A stretch of 64,000 nucleotides of DNA, from contig CAWKIT010000018.1 in the NCBI GenBank assembly GCA_963849695.1, positions 1-64,000 of the forward strand. The letters are read 5' to 3'. Under the pieces are notes generated by a model. It ran no database searches and was not told where the DNA came from. It saw nothing but the letters and a program-made list of their open reading frames with translations. Source of the DNA: DASSUW01 sp963849695 (lineage in GTDB: Bacteria > Actinomycetota > Thermoleophilia > Solirubrobacterales > Solirubrobacteraceae). Every line of letters starts with the position of its first letter. Positions within the stretch are counted from its first letter, which is position 1. The position numbers and the translations under genes were made by a program. Below, piece by piece: positions 35,934-44,114 of this stretch.

Positions 35934-37691
35934 ATGGCCCTGATCCCGCCCCTGCGCGTCGCGCTCGCCCAGATCAACAGCCGTGTCGGCGACCTCGAGG
36001 GCAACGTCGCCAAGATCGCCGAGCGCATCGCCGGGGCGCGCGACGCGGGCGCCGAGCTGGTGCTGTTCCCCGAGCTGGCGATCACCGGCTATCCGCCCGA
36101 GGACCTGCTGCTGAAGGAGCACTTCCTGCAGGCGGCCACCGAGGCGGTGTCCGAGCTCGCGGTCGAGGCCGAGGGGATCGTCGCGCTGGTCGGCTTCCCG
36201 GAGCGCGCCGACGACGTCCACAACGCGCTCGCGGTGCTGGCCGAGGGCGAGCTGCAGGCCGTCTACCGCAAGTCCGTGCTCCCCAACTACGGCGTGTTCG
36301 ACGAGCAGCGCTACTTCCAGGTCGGCGAGGGCGGCGCCGTGCTCCAGCTCGGCGACGCGCGCCTCGGGCTGACGATCTGCGAGGACATCTGGACGCCCGG
36401 CCCGCCGGCGTCGGACGAGGCGCTGGCCGGCGCCGCGCTGATCCTCAATGCCTCGGCTTCGCCGTACCACGCGCGCAAGGGCCGCGACCGCGAGCGGATG
36501 CTGATCCAGCGCGCGCGCGACAACCTGACCGCGATCGCGTTCACCAACCTCGTCGGCGGCCAGGACGAGCTGATCTTCGACGGGCACTCGCTGCTGCTCG
36601 ACCACGAGGGCTGCGTGCTGGCGCGGGCGCCGCAGTTCGCCGAGGCGCTGGTGGTGGGGACCGTCGACCTGCAGGCGGCGCTGACCGCGCGGCTGCGCGA
36701 CACACGGCTGCGGCCGCCCGTGCGCAAGGCGCTGCCGGAGGTGCGGCGGCTGGGGCCGCTGACGCGGCGCGACGACACCGGCGAAGCGGTGGTGGGCGGT
36801 GAGGTGACGCCGCTGCTCGAGCCGGAGGCCGAGGTGTATGCCGCTCTGGTGCTCGGCACGCGCGACTACGTGGAGAAGAACGGCTTCGGCCATGTGGTGA
36901 TCGGCCTGTCGGGCGGGATCGACTCGACGCTGACGCTGCTGGCCGCGGTCGACGCCCTCGGCGCCGACCGCGTGACGGCGGTGACGATGCCCTCGCGCTA
37001 CTCGTCGTCCGGCACGCGCGACGACGCCAAGGTGCTGGCGGACAACCTCGGCGTCGACCTGCGCGAGATCGCGATCGGGCCGGCGATGGAGGTCTTCGAC
37101 GAGCTGCTGGCCGAGCATTTCGAGGGCCGCGAGCCGGACATCACGGAGGAGAACCTCCAGGCGCGGATCCGCGGGAACCTGCTGATGGCGCTGTCGAACA
37201 AGTTCGGCTGGCTGGTGCTGACGACCGGCAACAAGTCGGAGAACTCGGTCGGCTACTCGACGCTGTACGGCGACTCGGCCGGCGGCTTCGCGGTGATCAA
37301 GGACGTGCCGAAGACGCTCGTGTACCGGCTCGTGGACTTCCGCAACGCGCGCGACGGCGCCCATCCGGTGCCGCGCTCGATCATCGACCGGCCGCCGAGC
37401 GCCGAGCTGCGCGAGGACCAGCGCGACGCCGACTCGCTCCCGGACTACGACACGCTCGACGCGATCCTCGAGGGCTACGTGGAGGAGGACCTCGACCCCG
37501 AGCAGCTCGAGCGCGCGGGGCTCCCGGGCGAGGCGATCGAGCGCGTGGTGTCGCTCGTCGACACCGCCGAGTACAAGCGCCGGCAGGCGCCGCCCGGGAT
37601 CAAGATCACGCCGCGCGCGTTCGGGCGCGACCGGCGGATGCCGATCACGAACGCCTACCGGCCGGGACGCAAGCCGCCGGTCGTCCTCTAG
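35934..37691 (+). CDS. nadE: Glutamine-dependent NAD+ synthase
   Basis: A 585-residue two-domain enzyme that amidates nicotinic acid adenine dinucleotide to NAD+. The nitrilase-like glutaminase domain has the E47, K113, C149 triad (LFPELAITGYPPED, YRKSVLPNYGVFDE, LTICEDIWTPG). The synthetase domain has the PP-loop SGGIDS at 326-331 and TGNKSENSVGYSTLYGD for substrate binding. Length matches the glutamine-using type of about 570-680 residues. ATG at 35934 follows GGGGG. Confidence 0.95.
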   Translation: MALIPPLRVALAQINSRVGDLEGNVAKIAERIAGARDAGAELVLFPELAITGYPPEDLLLKEHFLQAATEAVSELAVEAEGIVALVGFPERADDVHNALAVLAEGELQAVYRKSVLPNYGVFDEQRYFQVGEGGAVLQLGDARLGLTICEDIWTPGPPASDEALAGAALILNASASPYHARKGRDRERMLIQRARDNLTAIAFTNLVGGQDELIFDGHSLLLDHEGCVLARAPQFAEALVVGTVDLQAALTARLRDTRLRPPVRKALPEVRRLGPLTRRDDTGEAVVGGEVTPLLEPEAEVYAALVLGTRDYVEKNGFGHVVIGLSGGIDSTLTLLAAVDALGADRVTAVTMPSRYSSSGTRDDAKVLADNLGVDLREIAIGPAMEVFDELLAEHFEGREPDITEENLQARIRGNLLMALSNKFGWLVLTTGNKSENSVGYSTLYGDSAGGFAVIKDVPKTLVYRLVDFRNARDGAHPVPRSIIDRPPSAELREDQRDADSLPDYDTLDAILEGYVEEDLDPEQLERAGLPGEAIERVVSLVDTAEYKRRQAPPGIKITPRAFGRDRRMPITNAYRPGRKPPVVL

Positions 37692-38089
37692 CGCACCGCG
37701 ATCGTCATCCGCACGAGGGCGCACAGGCGGCCCTCGTCGTCGGTGATGTCGACCTCCCACACCCAGGTCGTGCGGCCCTTGTGGCGCGCGCGGGCGACGG
37801 CATGGATCGTGCCGGCCGTGATCGGGCGCAGGAAGCTCGTCTGGTTGGACATGCCCTGCGCCGTCCGGCCGCCCTCGTGCACGGCCTTCCAGGTGCCGAA
37901 CGAGGTGATCGACTCGGCGATCGAGGCGAACACGCCGCCGTGGACGAGCCCGGCGGGCTGGAGCAGCTCGTCGCGGACCTCGACCTGCGCGCGCACCTCG
38001 CCGTCGGTGAGGTCGAGCAGCTCGAGTCCGTAGAGCCGGTCGAACCCGACCGGCCAGCCTTCGAGGGAGGTTTCCACGAGGCGCGGCAC
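37688..38089 (-). CDS. PaaI-family hotdog thioesterase
   Basis: A 133-residue hotdog-fold protein from GTG at 38089. LLQPAGLVHGGVFASIAES carries the HGG segment and active-site acidic residue of the PaaI/menI-like group. FLRPITAGTIHAVARARHKG is the second family motif. It likely cleaves aryl- or acyl-CoA thioesters; a menaquinone role (DHNA-CoA) is one option. Its start is 18 bp from that of the divergent sigma-4/anti-sigma-like gene, and it overlaps nadE by 4 bp at the 3' end. Confidence 0.88.
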   Translation of the reverse strand: MPRLVETSLEGWPVGFDRLYGLELLDLTDGEVRAQVEVRDELLQPAGLVHGGVFASIAESITSFGTWKAVHEGGRTAQGMSNQTSFLRPITAGTIHAVARARHKGRTTWVWEVDITDDEGRLCALVRMTIAVR

Positions 38090-38107
38090 ACTACCCTGGA
38101 GCCCGGC

Positions 38108-39070
38108 ATGACGCCGCTCGACACGCTTGCCCCGGACCAGCGCGCGGTGCTGGAGCTGGTCCTGCGCCAGGGCCGCTCGTACGGTGAGCTCTCGGAGCTG
38201 CTCGCGATCCCCGAGCGCGAGGTCCGCGCCCGCGCCGACGCCGGCGTGCGGGCCCTGGCGGGCGAGCCGGCGGCCGGGGTCGACAGCGGCCGGATCGCCG
38301 ACTGGCTCCTGGGCCAGCAGCCCGGCGGCGAGGCCGAGCGCACCCGCGCCGCGGTCGCACGCAGCGACGACGCGCGAACGTGGGCCCAGGCCGCCGCCGA
38401 GCGGCTCGGCGACCTCGGCGGCGCGATGCCGTCTGTGCCCGCGGGCTCCGACGATCATGCGCCGGCGGCGCGGGACGAACGAGCGCCGGCGGCGCGCGAC
38501 GATGGCGGGCCGGCAGCGCGCGGCGAGTCGCCGACCGCGGCCGCGCCGCGTTCGTCTCGCCTCGGCGGCGCGATCCTGATCGCCGTCGTGGCTGTGGTCG
38601 TCGCGGCTGGGCTGCTGTGGATCTTCGTGCTGCGCGACGACGAGGAGCCGGCCGCAACCGCGCCGCCGGCGGCCACGGGGACCCCGGCCGCAGCCGAGGC
38701 GACCGGCAACGACATCGTGCTCCAGGGCCCCGGCGACTCCCAGGCCGAGGGCCTGATGCGGCTGGTCCGGCGCGAGAACGGAGCGGTCCAATTCGCGATC
38801 GCCGCCCAGAACGTGCCGCCGAACCGCGGCCGCGACGTCTACGCGGTGTGGTTCACGCGCGAGGGCGGGGAGCCGCGCCGGCTCGGCTTCGCGCAGACGC
38901 CGGTCGGCCAGGACGGGATCCTCACCACGGGCGGGCCGCAGCAGGGCGACGAGGACGAGTTCCCGAGCTGGTTCGCGACCTACGACAAGATCGTCATCAC
39001 GCGCGAGACCAACGCCAGGGCGCGCGAGCCCGGGCCGGTGGTGCTCGAGGGCACGCTGCCTGCCGGTTAG
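38108..39070 (+). CDS. Membrane protein joining a sigma region-4-like HTH to an RskA-like anti-sigma domain
   Basis: A 320-residue protein. Residues 9-50 (DQRAVLELVLRQGRSYGELS and following) read like a sigma-70 region 4 helix-turn-helix. A helical segment and an Ala/Asp-rich linker with DERAPAARD-type repeats come next, then one membrane helix (about 153-175) and an external domain with QNVPPNRGRDVYAVWF, LGFAQTPVGQDGIL and FATYDKIVITRE, as in the RskA anti-sigma-K C-terminal domain. Usual RskA has a zinc-less anti-sigma helix bundle at this position, so an HTH there is odd. No ECF sigma gene is adjacent. A membrane-tethered regulator is likely. Confidence 0.65.
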   Translation: MTPLDTLAPDQRAVLELVLRQGRSYGELSELLAIPEREVRARADAGVRALAGEPAAGVDSGRIADWLLGQQPGGEAERTRAAVARSDDARTWAQAAAERLGDLGGAMPSVPAGSDDHAPAARDERAPAARDDGGPAARGESPTAAAPRSSRLGGAILIAVVAVVVAAGLLWIFVLRDDEEPAATAPPAATGTPAAAEATGNDIVLQGPGDSQAEGLMRLVRRENGAVQFAIAAQNVPPNRGRDVYAVWFTREGGEPRRLGFAQTPVGQDGILTTGGPQQGDEDEFPSWFATYDKIVITRETNARAREPGPVVLEGTLPAG

Positions 39071-39127
39071 ACGATTGATTCGGTTGGGCCGCGGCGGCGT
39101 CGCCGCCGCGGCCTACGCTTCGCGCTG

Positions 39128-40042
39128 ATGAGGCCCGAGATCCTGCCGCCCAACGTTCTCCGCCACTTCTACGCCGGCGGGGAGCGGATCGCGCGGCTGC
39201 GCGGGCTGACGCTGGAGTCCGACCACATGCCGGAGGAGTGGCTGGGCGCGGTGAACACGACGTTCGACGGGACGCGCGGTCTCAGCCGCCTGGAGGACGG
39301 GACGCTGGTGCGCGACGCGATCGCCGCCGATCCCGCGGCCTGGCTCGGCGACCGCTCCGACCCCGGCCTGCTCGTCAAGCTGCTCGACGCCGGCCAGCGC
39401 CTGCCGGTCCACTTCCACCCCGGGCGCGAGTTCGCACGCGACGCGCTCGACAGCCGGTACGGCAAGACCGAGGCATGGCTGATCGTCGAGGCCGAGCCGG
39501 ACGCCGCCGTGTGGGTGGGCTGGACGCGTGACGTGGAGCTCGGCGAGGTGCGCGGCTGGATGCGCGACCAGGACGCCGCGGCGATGCTCGCGACGATGCA
39601 CGAGCTGCCGGTCTCGGCGGGCGACGCGATCTACGTCCCGGCCGGCACGGCGCACGCGATCGGCGCCGGGATCCTCATGGTCGAGCTGCAGGAGCCGACC
39701 GACTTCTCGATGCTGCTCGAGTGGGAGGGCTTCGAGCTGAGCGAGGACGAGGGCCACCTGAACCTCGGCTGGGACCGCGCGCTCGAGGCGCTCGACCGCC
39801 ATGCCGCGCCGTCGCCGACGACCACGCTGCCGCCCGAGGCCGGGACCTTCTTCCGCGCCGACTGGCTCGACGGCGACGCCGAGCTCGACCCCCGCTTCTC
39901 GATCGTCGTCGGCCTCGAGGGCACCGGCACGCTGGCCGGGATCCCCTTCGGCCGCGGCACCGTCGCGCTGGTGCCGCACGGCGCCGGCACGGTCGAGCTG
40001 CGCGGCGACGTCAGGGCGCTAAGAGCTTCCCCGGGTTCATGA
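39128..40042 (+). CDS. manA: Mannose-6-phosphate isomerase, class I
   Basis: A 304-residue cupin enzyme converting mannose-6-P and fructose-6-P. Zinc-site motifs are LPVHFHPGREFA, GKTEAWLIVEAEPDA and AGTAHAIGAGILMVELQEPT. It is shorter than E. coli ManA (about 390), as in the Bacillus-type enzymes. It supplies mannose precursors for glycans. The 3' end overlaps the convergent FAD oxidoreductase gene by 32 bp. Confidence 0.88.
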   Translation: MRPEILPPNVLRHFYAGGERIARLRGLTLESDHMPEEWLGAVNTTFDGTRGLSRLEDGTLVRDAIAADPAAWLGDRSDPGLLVKLLDAGQRLPVHFHPGREFARDALDSRYGKTEAWLIVEAEPDAAVWVGWTRDVELGEVRGWMRDQDAAAMLATMHELPVSAGDAIYVPAGTAHAIGAGILMVELQEPTDFSMLLEWEGFELSEDEGHLNLGWDRALEALDRHAAPSPTTTLPPEAGTFFRADWLDGDAELDPRFSIVVGLEGTGTLAGIPFGRGTVALVPHGAGTVELRGDVRALRASPGS

Positions 40043-41615
40043 TCCCGGCCGGGTCGCACCGGTCCTTGAGCGCGCGCAGCACGCCGACGCCCAGGTCGCC
40101 GGCCTCGGCGGTCATCCACGGCGCGTGATCGCGGCCGACCGCGTGGTGGTGCGTGATCGTCCCGCCCGCGGCGACGATCGCGTCCGTGGCGGCGGCCTTG
40201 GCGGCGCGCCACTGGGAGGCCGGACCGGCGCCGCGGCGGGCGAAGACGGTGAAGTAGAGCGACGCGCCGGTCGGGTACAGGTGCGAGACGTGGCAGCCGA
40301 CATGCATGCCGGGCAGCGCGGCGCGGACCGCCGCGTGGAGCGCCCCGAGCCGCGACCATGAGGTCGCCGTCTCGAGCGTCTCCACCATCACCCCGCGGTC
40401 GAGCAGGTGGTCGCGCAGGTGCGGGCCGGCGAACCGCGACCGCGCCCACAGCTGCCCCGGCCGTTGGGTCGCGTAGCGCGCGCCCGCCCCCCGCAGCACA
40501 CGCGCCGCCTCGCCGCGACGGCGGGCGATGCCCTGCACCGCACCCTCCCAGCCGCAGATCATCAGGCAGCGATCGCCGACGGCGCGGCGGGTGACGGCGG
40601 AGGCGCCGGCGAAGGCGAGCGTGTGGCGCGTCTCGTCCTCGTCCGACAGCCGCGTCACGTCCGGCGCCGCCCCCGCCTGCTCGAGCGCGCGCAGCGCCTC
40701 GCAGCCGGCCTCGAAGCCGGGCACGAGCCAGCCCTCGTACCGCGAGACCTCCGGCCGCGGGTGCACGCGCAGGGTGGCCGCCGTGATCACCCCGAGCACG
40801 CCCTCCGACCCGGCCACCAGCTGCCGCAGCGCCGGCCCGGCGGCGCTGGCCGGCGCGTCGCGGGTCGAGAGCTCGCCGAGCGGCGTCGCGCAACGGACGG
40901 CGACGAGGTTGTCGTCGATCCGGCCCCGCCCGGTCGAGGCCTGGCCCGAGGAGCGCGTCGCGACGCAGCCCCCGACGCTCGCCCACTCGTAGCTCTGCGG
41001 GAGGTGTCCGAGCGTGAAGCCGTGAGCGCCCAGAGCCCGGTCGGCCTCCGGCAGCCGCAGGCCGGGCTCCAGCACCGCGGTCAGCGAGTGCGCGTCGACG
41101 GCAAGGACGCCGTCCATGCGCCCGAGGTCGAGCGAGACCAGCGCCTCGAACGGCCCGCGCAACGGCTCGAGGCCGCCCACCACGCTGGTGCCGCCCCCGA
41201 ACGGCACCACCGCCACGCCGGCCTCCGCGCAGACCTGCAGCACCGCCAGCACCTGCTCGTGATCGGCGGGTGCCACGACCGCGTCGGGCGCGTCCTCGCA
41301 CGCCCCCGCCCGCTGGGCGAGGAGATCGAGATACGACTTGCCGCGACACCGCAGGACGCGCGCCGACCGGTCGTCGCGGAGCTCCGTGATCGCCTCGAGT
41401 CGGCGGCGCACGGCCGGATCAAGAGCCGGTTCGCGGAGCCGCACCTCCCGAAACGCGACGGGGCGGTCGACGACGGCGCCGTCGATTCCGATCTCGTCGC
41501 GGAGGAACGAGACGGCGTGCTCGGGCAGCGATGGCCCCGCCCCCGGCTCGCCCCAGCCCCAGAAGACCTGTTCACGCCGCACGATGCCGCTCCGCCCTGG
41601 GGATCGTGTGGCCAC
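40011..41615 (-). CDS. FAD-binding oxidoreductase, alkyl-DHAP synthase-like
   Basis: A 534-residue vanillyl-alcohol-oxidase-type flavoprotein. The FAD domain has VPFGGGTSVVGGLEPL and HLPQSYEWASVGGCVATRSS; GSEGVLGVITAATLRVHP is typical; the C-terminal substrate cap has THHHAVGRDHAPWM and a final GIMNPGKLL. The His run and overall order match AGPS and actinobacterial relatives often annotated as FAD-binding oxidases. Whether it makes ether lipids is not shown, since no partner acyltransferase is near. Confidence 0.88.
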   Translation of the reverse strand: MATRSPGRSGIVRREQVFWGWGEPGAGPSLPEHAVSFLRDEIGIDGAVVDRPVAFREVRLREPALDPAVRRRLEAITELRDDRSARVLRCRGKSYLDLLAQRAGACEDAPDAVVAPADHEQVLAVLQVCAEAGVAVVPFGGGTSVVGGLEPLRGPFEALVSLDLGRMDGVLAVDAHSLTAVLEPGLRLPEADRALGAHGFTLGHLPQSYEWASVGGCVATRSSGQASTGRGRIDDNLVAVRCATPLGELSTRDAPASAAGPALRQLVAGSEGVLGVITAATLRVHPRPEVSRYEGWLVPGFEAGCEALRALEQAGAAPDVTRLSDEDETRHTLAFAGASAVTRRAVGDRCLMICGWEGAVQGIARRRGEAARVLRGAGARYATQRPGQLWARSRFAGPHLRDHLLDRGVMVETLETATSWSRLGALHAAVRAALPGMHVGCHVSHLYPTGASLYFTVFARRGAGPASQWRAAKAAATDAIVAAGGTITHHHAVGRDHAPWMTAEAGDLGVGVLRALKDRCDPAGIMNPGKLLAP

Positions 41616-41633
41616 GGGACGAGTCGCGGGTGC

Positions 41634-42068
41634 TCACCGGCTCGTCGCCCGCGCCAGCCCGTCGAGCGCGCCGTCGAGCTCCTTGCGGGCCGCCCGCCGC
41701 AGCATGAACCGACCGAAGCGCGCCATCCCCCTCCCCCGCTGCCGCAGCTCGATCGTCACCCGCGTGCCGTCGCCCGCGGGCTCGAGCCGCGCCTCCACCC
41801 GCCGCTCCGCCAGCACCTTCGCGAACGGCGTGCCGTCGATCTCCTGCGCCCACGCCCGCGACCGGCCCGCCTCCTGCCCGTCGAGCCGCCAGTCCGCCCG
41901 CACGGCGCGGCCGCGCGACGAGCGCAGGACCGCCGTCCAGCCATCCCCCGTCACCCCCTTCACGCGCTCGACCCGCGGCCACCAGCGCGCCAGCGCGCGT
42001 GGGTCGGCGATCAGCCTCCACACCGCGTCGGGCGCCGCGGGCAGCGTGCGGGAGCGGGCGACGATCAC
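41634..42068 (-). CDS. SRPBCC (START-like) family protein
   Basis: A 144-residue protein with the helix-grip start VARSRTLPAAPDAVWRLIAD, PRALARWWPRVERVKG, then antiparallel strands RVEARLEPAGDGTRVTIELR and a long C-terminal helix ending ELDGALDGLARATS. The family binds hydrophobic ligands. Its ATG overlaps the apt stop by 4 nt, so it belongs to the apt-ftsR-FHA operon; role unknown. Confidence 0.85.
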   Translation of the reverse strand: MIVARSRTLPAAPDAVWRLIADPRALARWWPRVERVKGVTGDGWTAVLRSSRGRAVRADWRLDGQEAGRSRAWAQEIDGTPFAKVLAERRVEARLEPAGDGTRVTIELRQRGRGMARFGRFMLRRAARKELDGALDGLARATSR

Positions 42069-42586
42069 TCGTCGTAGCTGAGCAGCGCGTGCACGTCGTA
42101 GCCCGCCAGCCGGTCCCGCCCGCCCAGGAACGCGAGCTCGACCAGGAAGGCGCAGCCCGCGATCCGCGCGCCGGTGCCCTCGATCAGCTCGGCGAGCGCG
42201 CGAGCGGTGCCGCCGGTCGCGAGCAGGTCGTCGTGGAGCAGGACGCGGGCGCCGTCCGCGAGCGCGTCCGCGTGCATCTCGAGCGCGTCGACGCCGTACT
42301 CGAGGATGTACTCCGCCGCGATCGTCTCGTGCGGCAGCTTGCCGGGCTTGCGCGCCGGCACGAAGCCGACGCCGAGCTCGCGCGCGATCGCGCCGCCGAG
42401 GATGAACCCGCGCGCCTCGGCGGCGACCACGAAGTCGACCTCGAGCGGCCGCGCCCAGTCCGCCAGCTCCCCGATCGCGTCGGACAGCGCGTCGGCGTCG
42501 AGCAGCAGCGGCGTGATGTCCTTGAACAGGATCCCCGGCTTCGGGAAGTCCGGGATGTCGCGGATGTGCGCGCCGAGCTCGCTCAC
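42065..42586 (-). CDS. apt: Adenine phosphoribosyltransferase
   Basis: A 173-residue protein making AMP from adenine and PRPP. It starts IRDIPDFPKPGILFKDITP, has AAEARGFILGGAIAR and the PRPP loop VLLHDDLLATGGTARAL, all typical of Apt. It overlaps ftsR upstream and the SRPBCC gene downstream by 4 nt each, so expression is linked to the regulator genes. Confidence 0.94.
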   Translation of the reverse strand: MSELGAHIRDIPDFPKPGILFKDITPLLLDADALSDAIGELADWARPLEVDFVVAAEARGFILGGAIARELGVGFVPARKPGKLPHETIAAEYILEYGVDALEMHADALADGARVLLHDDLLATGGTARALAELIEGTGARIAGCAFLVELAFLGGRDRLAGYDVHALLSYDE

Positions 42587-43353
42587 TTTGCGATGCGCCG
42601 CAGGTCGCGCACGAGCAGCAGGTGCTTGAGGTGCGACGCGACGGCGGCCAGGTTCTCGAGCGCCTCGATCGCCTCCTTGCGGCGCTCCGGGTTGCGCGAG
42701 CGCAGCGACGGCGCCAGGATCTGCTGCAGCAGCGCGGCCTCGCGCTCGGCCGAGGTCTTGAACACGCGCAGGTTGCGCCCGGCGACGCCGTAACGCGCCA
42801 GCTCGGTCACCGCGCGCACGATCTCGCGCTCGGTCTCGTCGTAGTACGTCGTGCCGCCGCGCACCTCGCCCTTGACGATCCCGAAGTCCTCCATCTCCTT
42901 GACCAGCCGCGGCTCGGCGCCGGTCTCCTCGACCACGTCGTCGAGCGAGTACAGCGCGCCGCGGTCGCGGAGCGAGAAGGTCAGGCGGCGCAGCGCGGCG
43001 CCCGGGCGCACCGTGTCGGCCGGCGGGGCGGCCGCCGGCGTCTCGTCCTCGGCGCGGCCGGCGGCCAGCTCCTGGCGGATCACCCGCAGGGGCAGGAACT
43101 CGTCCCGCTGCAGGCGCAGGATCGTGCGCAGGCGCGAGACGTCGGACTGCGCGTACAGCCGGTAGCCCCCGGGCGTGCGGCGCGGCGACAGCAGCTTCTG
43201 GTCCTCGAGGTAGCGGATCTTCGAGATCGAGATGTCCGGGAACTCCTGCGACAGCGCCTTGCAGACGGCGCCGATCGTCAGCGACTTGCGCGGCTTCTCG
43301 TCGTCGGCGGGCGAGGCCAGCGGCGCCTCGGTGGTGAGCGAGTCGTCCGTCAC
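42583..43353 (-). CDS. ftsR: MerR-family regulator, FtsR-like
   Basis: A 256-residue protein with an N-terminal MerR winged helix (LTIGAVCKALSQEFPDISIS, then KIRYLEDQKLLSPRRTPGGY, RLYAQSDV) and a second C-terminal helix-rich domain with YSLDDVVEETGAEPRLVKEM. The double-domain layout and position after a GarA-like FHA gene match actinobacterial FtsR (Rv1828 type), an activator of ftsZ. Overlaps of 4 nt join it to the FHA and apt genes. Regulation of ftsZ here is inferred. Confidence 0.85.
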   Translation of the reverse strand: MTDDSLTTEAPLASPADDEKPRKSLTIGAVCKALSQEFPDISISKIRYLEDQKLLSPRRTPGGYRLYAQSDVSRLRTILRLQRDEFLPLRVIRQELAAGRAEDETPAAAPPADTVRPGAALRRLTFSLRDRGALYSLDDVVEETGAEPRLVKEMEDFGIVKGEVRGGTTYYDETEREIVRAVTELARYGVAGRNLRVFKTSAEREAALLQQILAPSLRSRNPERRKEAIEALENLAAVASHLKHLLLVRDLRRIAK

Positions 43354-43820
43354 CGCGCCAGGTACGTCAGCTTGTACTTGCCGATCTGGAGCTCGTCGCC
43401 GTCCTCCAGCCGGTGCGAGTCGATCCGCCGGCGGTTCACGTACGTCCCGTTGAGCGAGCCCGAATCGTCGAGGTACCAGGCGCCGCCGCGGCTCACCAAC
43501 ACGGCGTGGTCGCGCGACACCGTGACGTCGTCGAGGAAGATCTCGGTGTCGGGCGACCGGCCGATGGTCATCCGCTCGCCGCGCAGCGGGAACGACTGGC
43601 CGACGCGGCCACCGCCGGAGCGGATCACGAGCGCGCCGCTCTCGGCCGCCACGTCGCCGACGTCGACCGGCCGCAGCTCGCCGGTCTGCTCGTCGATCAC
43701 GTACGTCGCGGTGGTGACGTCGTCGCGCGGCTCACGCGTGCCGACGAACGCCCCGCACTTGGGACAGTAGTTCGCGCCCTCCGTGAGGACGAAACCGCAT
43801 TCCGGGCAGTGGCGCGCCAC
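43350..43820 (-). CDS. garA: Zinc-ribbon FHA protein, GarA-like
   Basis: A 156-residue protein from GTG at 43820. A zinc ribbon (Cys5, Cys8, Cys19, Cys22) is followed by DDVTTATYVID, where Thr36-Thr37 resemble the phospho-switch threonines of GarA/OdhI. The FHA domain (about 80-150) holds phosphothreonine-binding residues in TIGRSPDTEI, VSRDHA and SLNGTYVN. GarA controls glutamate and 2-oxoglutarate enzymes under serine/threonine kinase control. An N-terminal ribbon instead of a plain tail is unlike mycobacterial GarA. Confidence 0.85.
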   Translation of the reverse strand: MARHCPECGFVLTEGANYCPKCGAFVGTREPRDDVTTATYVIDEQTGELRPVDVGDVAAESGALVIRSGGGRVGQSFPLRGERMTIGRSPDTEIFLDDVTVSRDHAVLVSRGGAWYLDDSGSLNGTYVNRRRIDSHRLEDGDELQIGKYKLTYLAR

Positions 43821-43837
43821 TCGGCGCTCCGCGCTCG

Positions 43838-44095
43838 CTAGAGCTCGTCGCCGGTGCCCGACGCGCGCCCGGCCAGGATGTCGGTCAGCCGCTGGACGTC
43901 CGCGCCGGAGATGACGTCCTCGCCGCCCTCGTGCTTCTTCCGCAGCCGGTTGACCAGCTCGGCGCGCAGGATGTCGATCTTCCCGTGCAGGATCCGGCGG
44001 CGGTAGGACACTTCCTGCTCCTCGTCCGTGAGCTGCTGGATGAGGTCCTTGAGCTCCTGGTCGGAAAGGGAGCCGAGATCGGGAAAGGTGTCCAT
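43838..44095 (-). CDS. RsiG-like small coiled-coil protein with one c-di-GMP-type motif
   Basis: An 85-residue helical protein: DLGSLSDQELKDLIQQLTDE, then EVSYRRRILHGKIDILRAEL, a basic turn, and a C-terminal helix. It fits the RsiG signature E(X)3S(X)2R(X)3Q(X)3D at E26, S30, R33, position 37 and D41, except that residue 37 is His, not Gln. Streptomyces RsiG holds two motifs and sequesters sigma WhiG with c-di-GMP; the Rubrobacter homologue is described as a small homodimer with one motif, like this one. No WhiG gene is in the window. It lies 17 bp from the FHA gene and 19 bp after pgsA, same direction. Anti-sigma and c-di-GMP roles are inferred. Confidence 0.75.
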   Translation of the reverse strand: MDTFPDLGSLSDQELKDLIQQLTDEEQEVSYRRRILHGKIDILRAELVNRLRKKHEGGEDVISGADVQRLTDILAGRASGTGDEL

Positions 44096-44114
44096 GGCGC
44101 GAGCATAGCAATCA

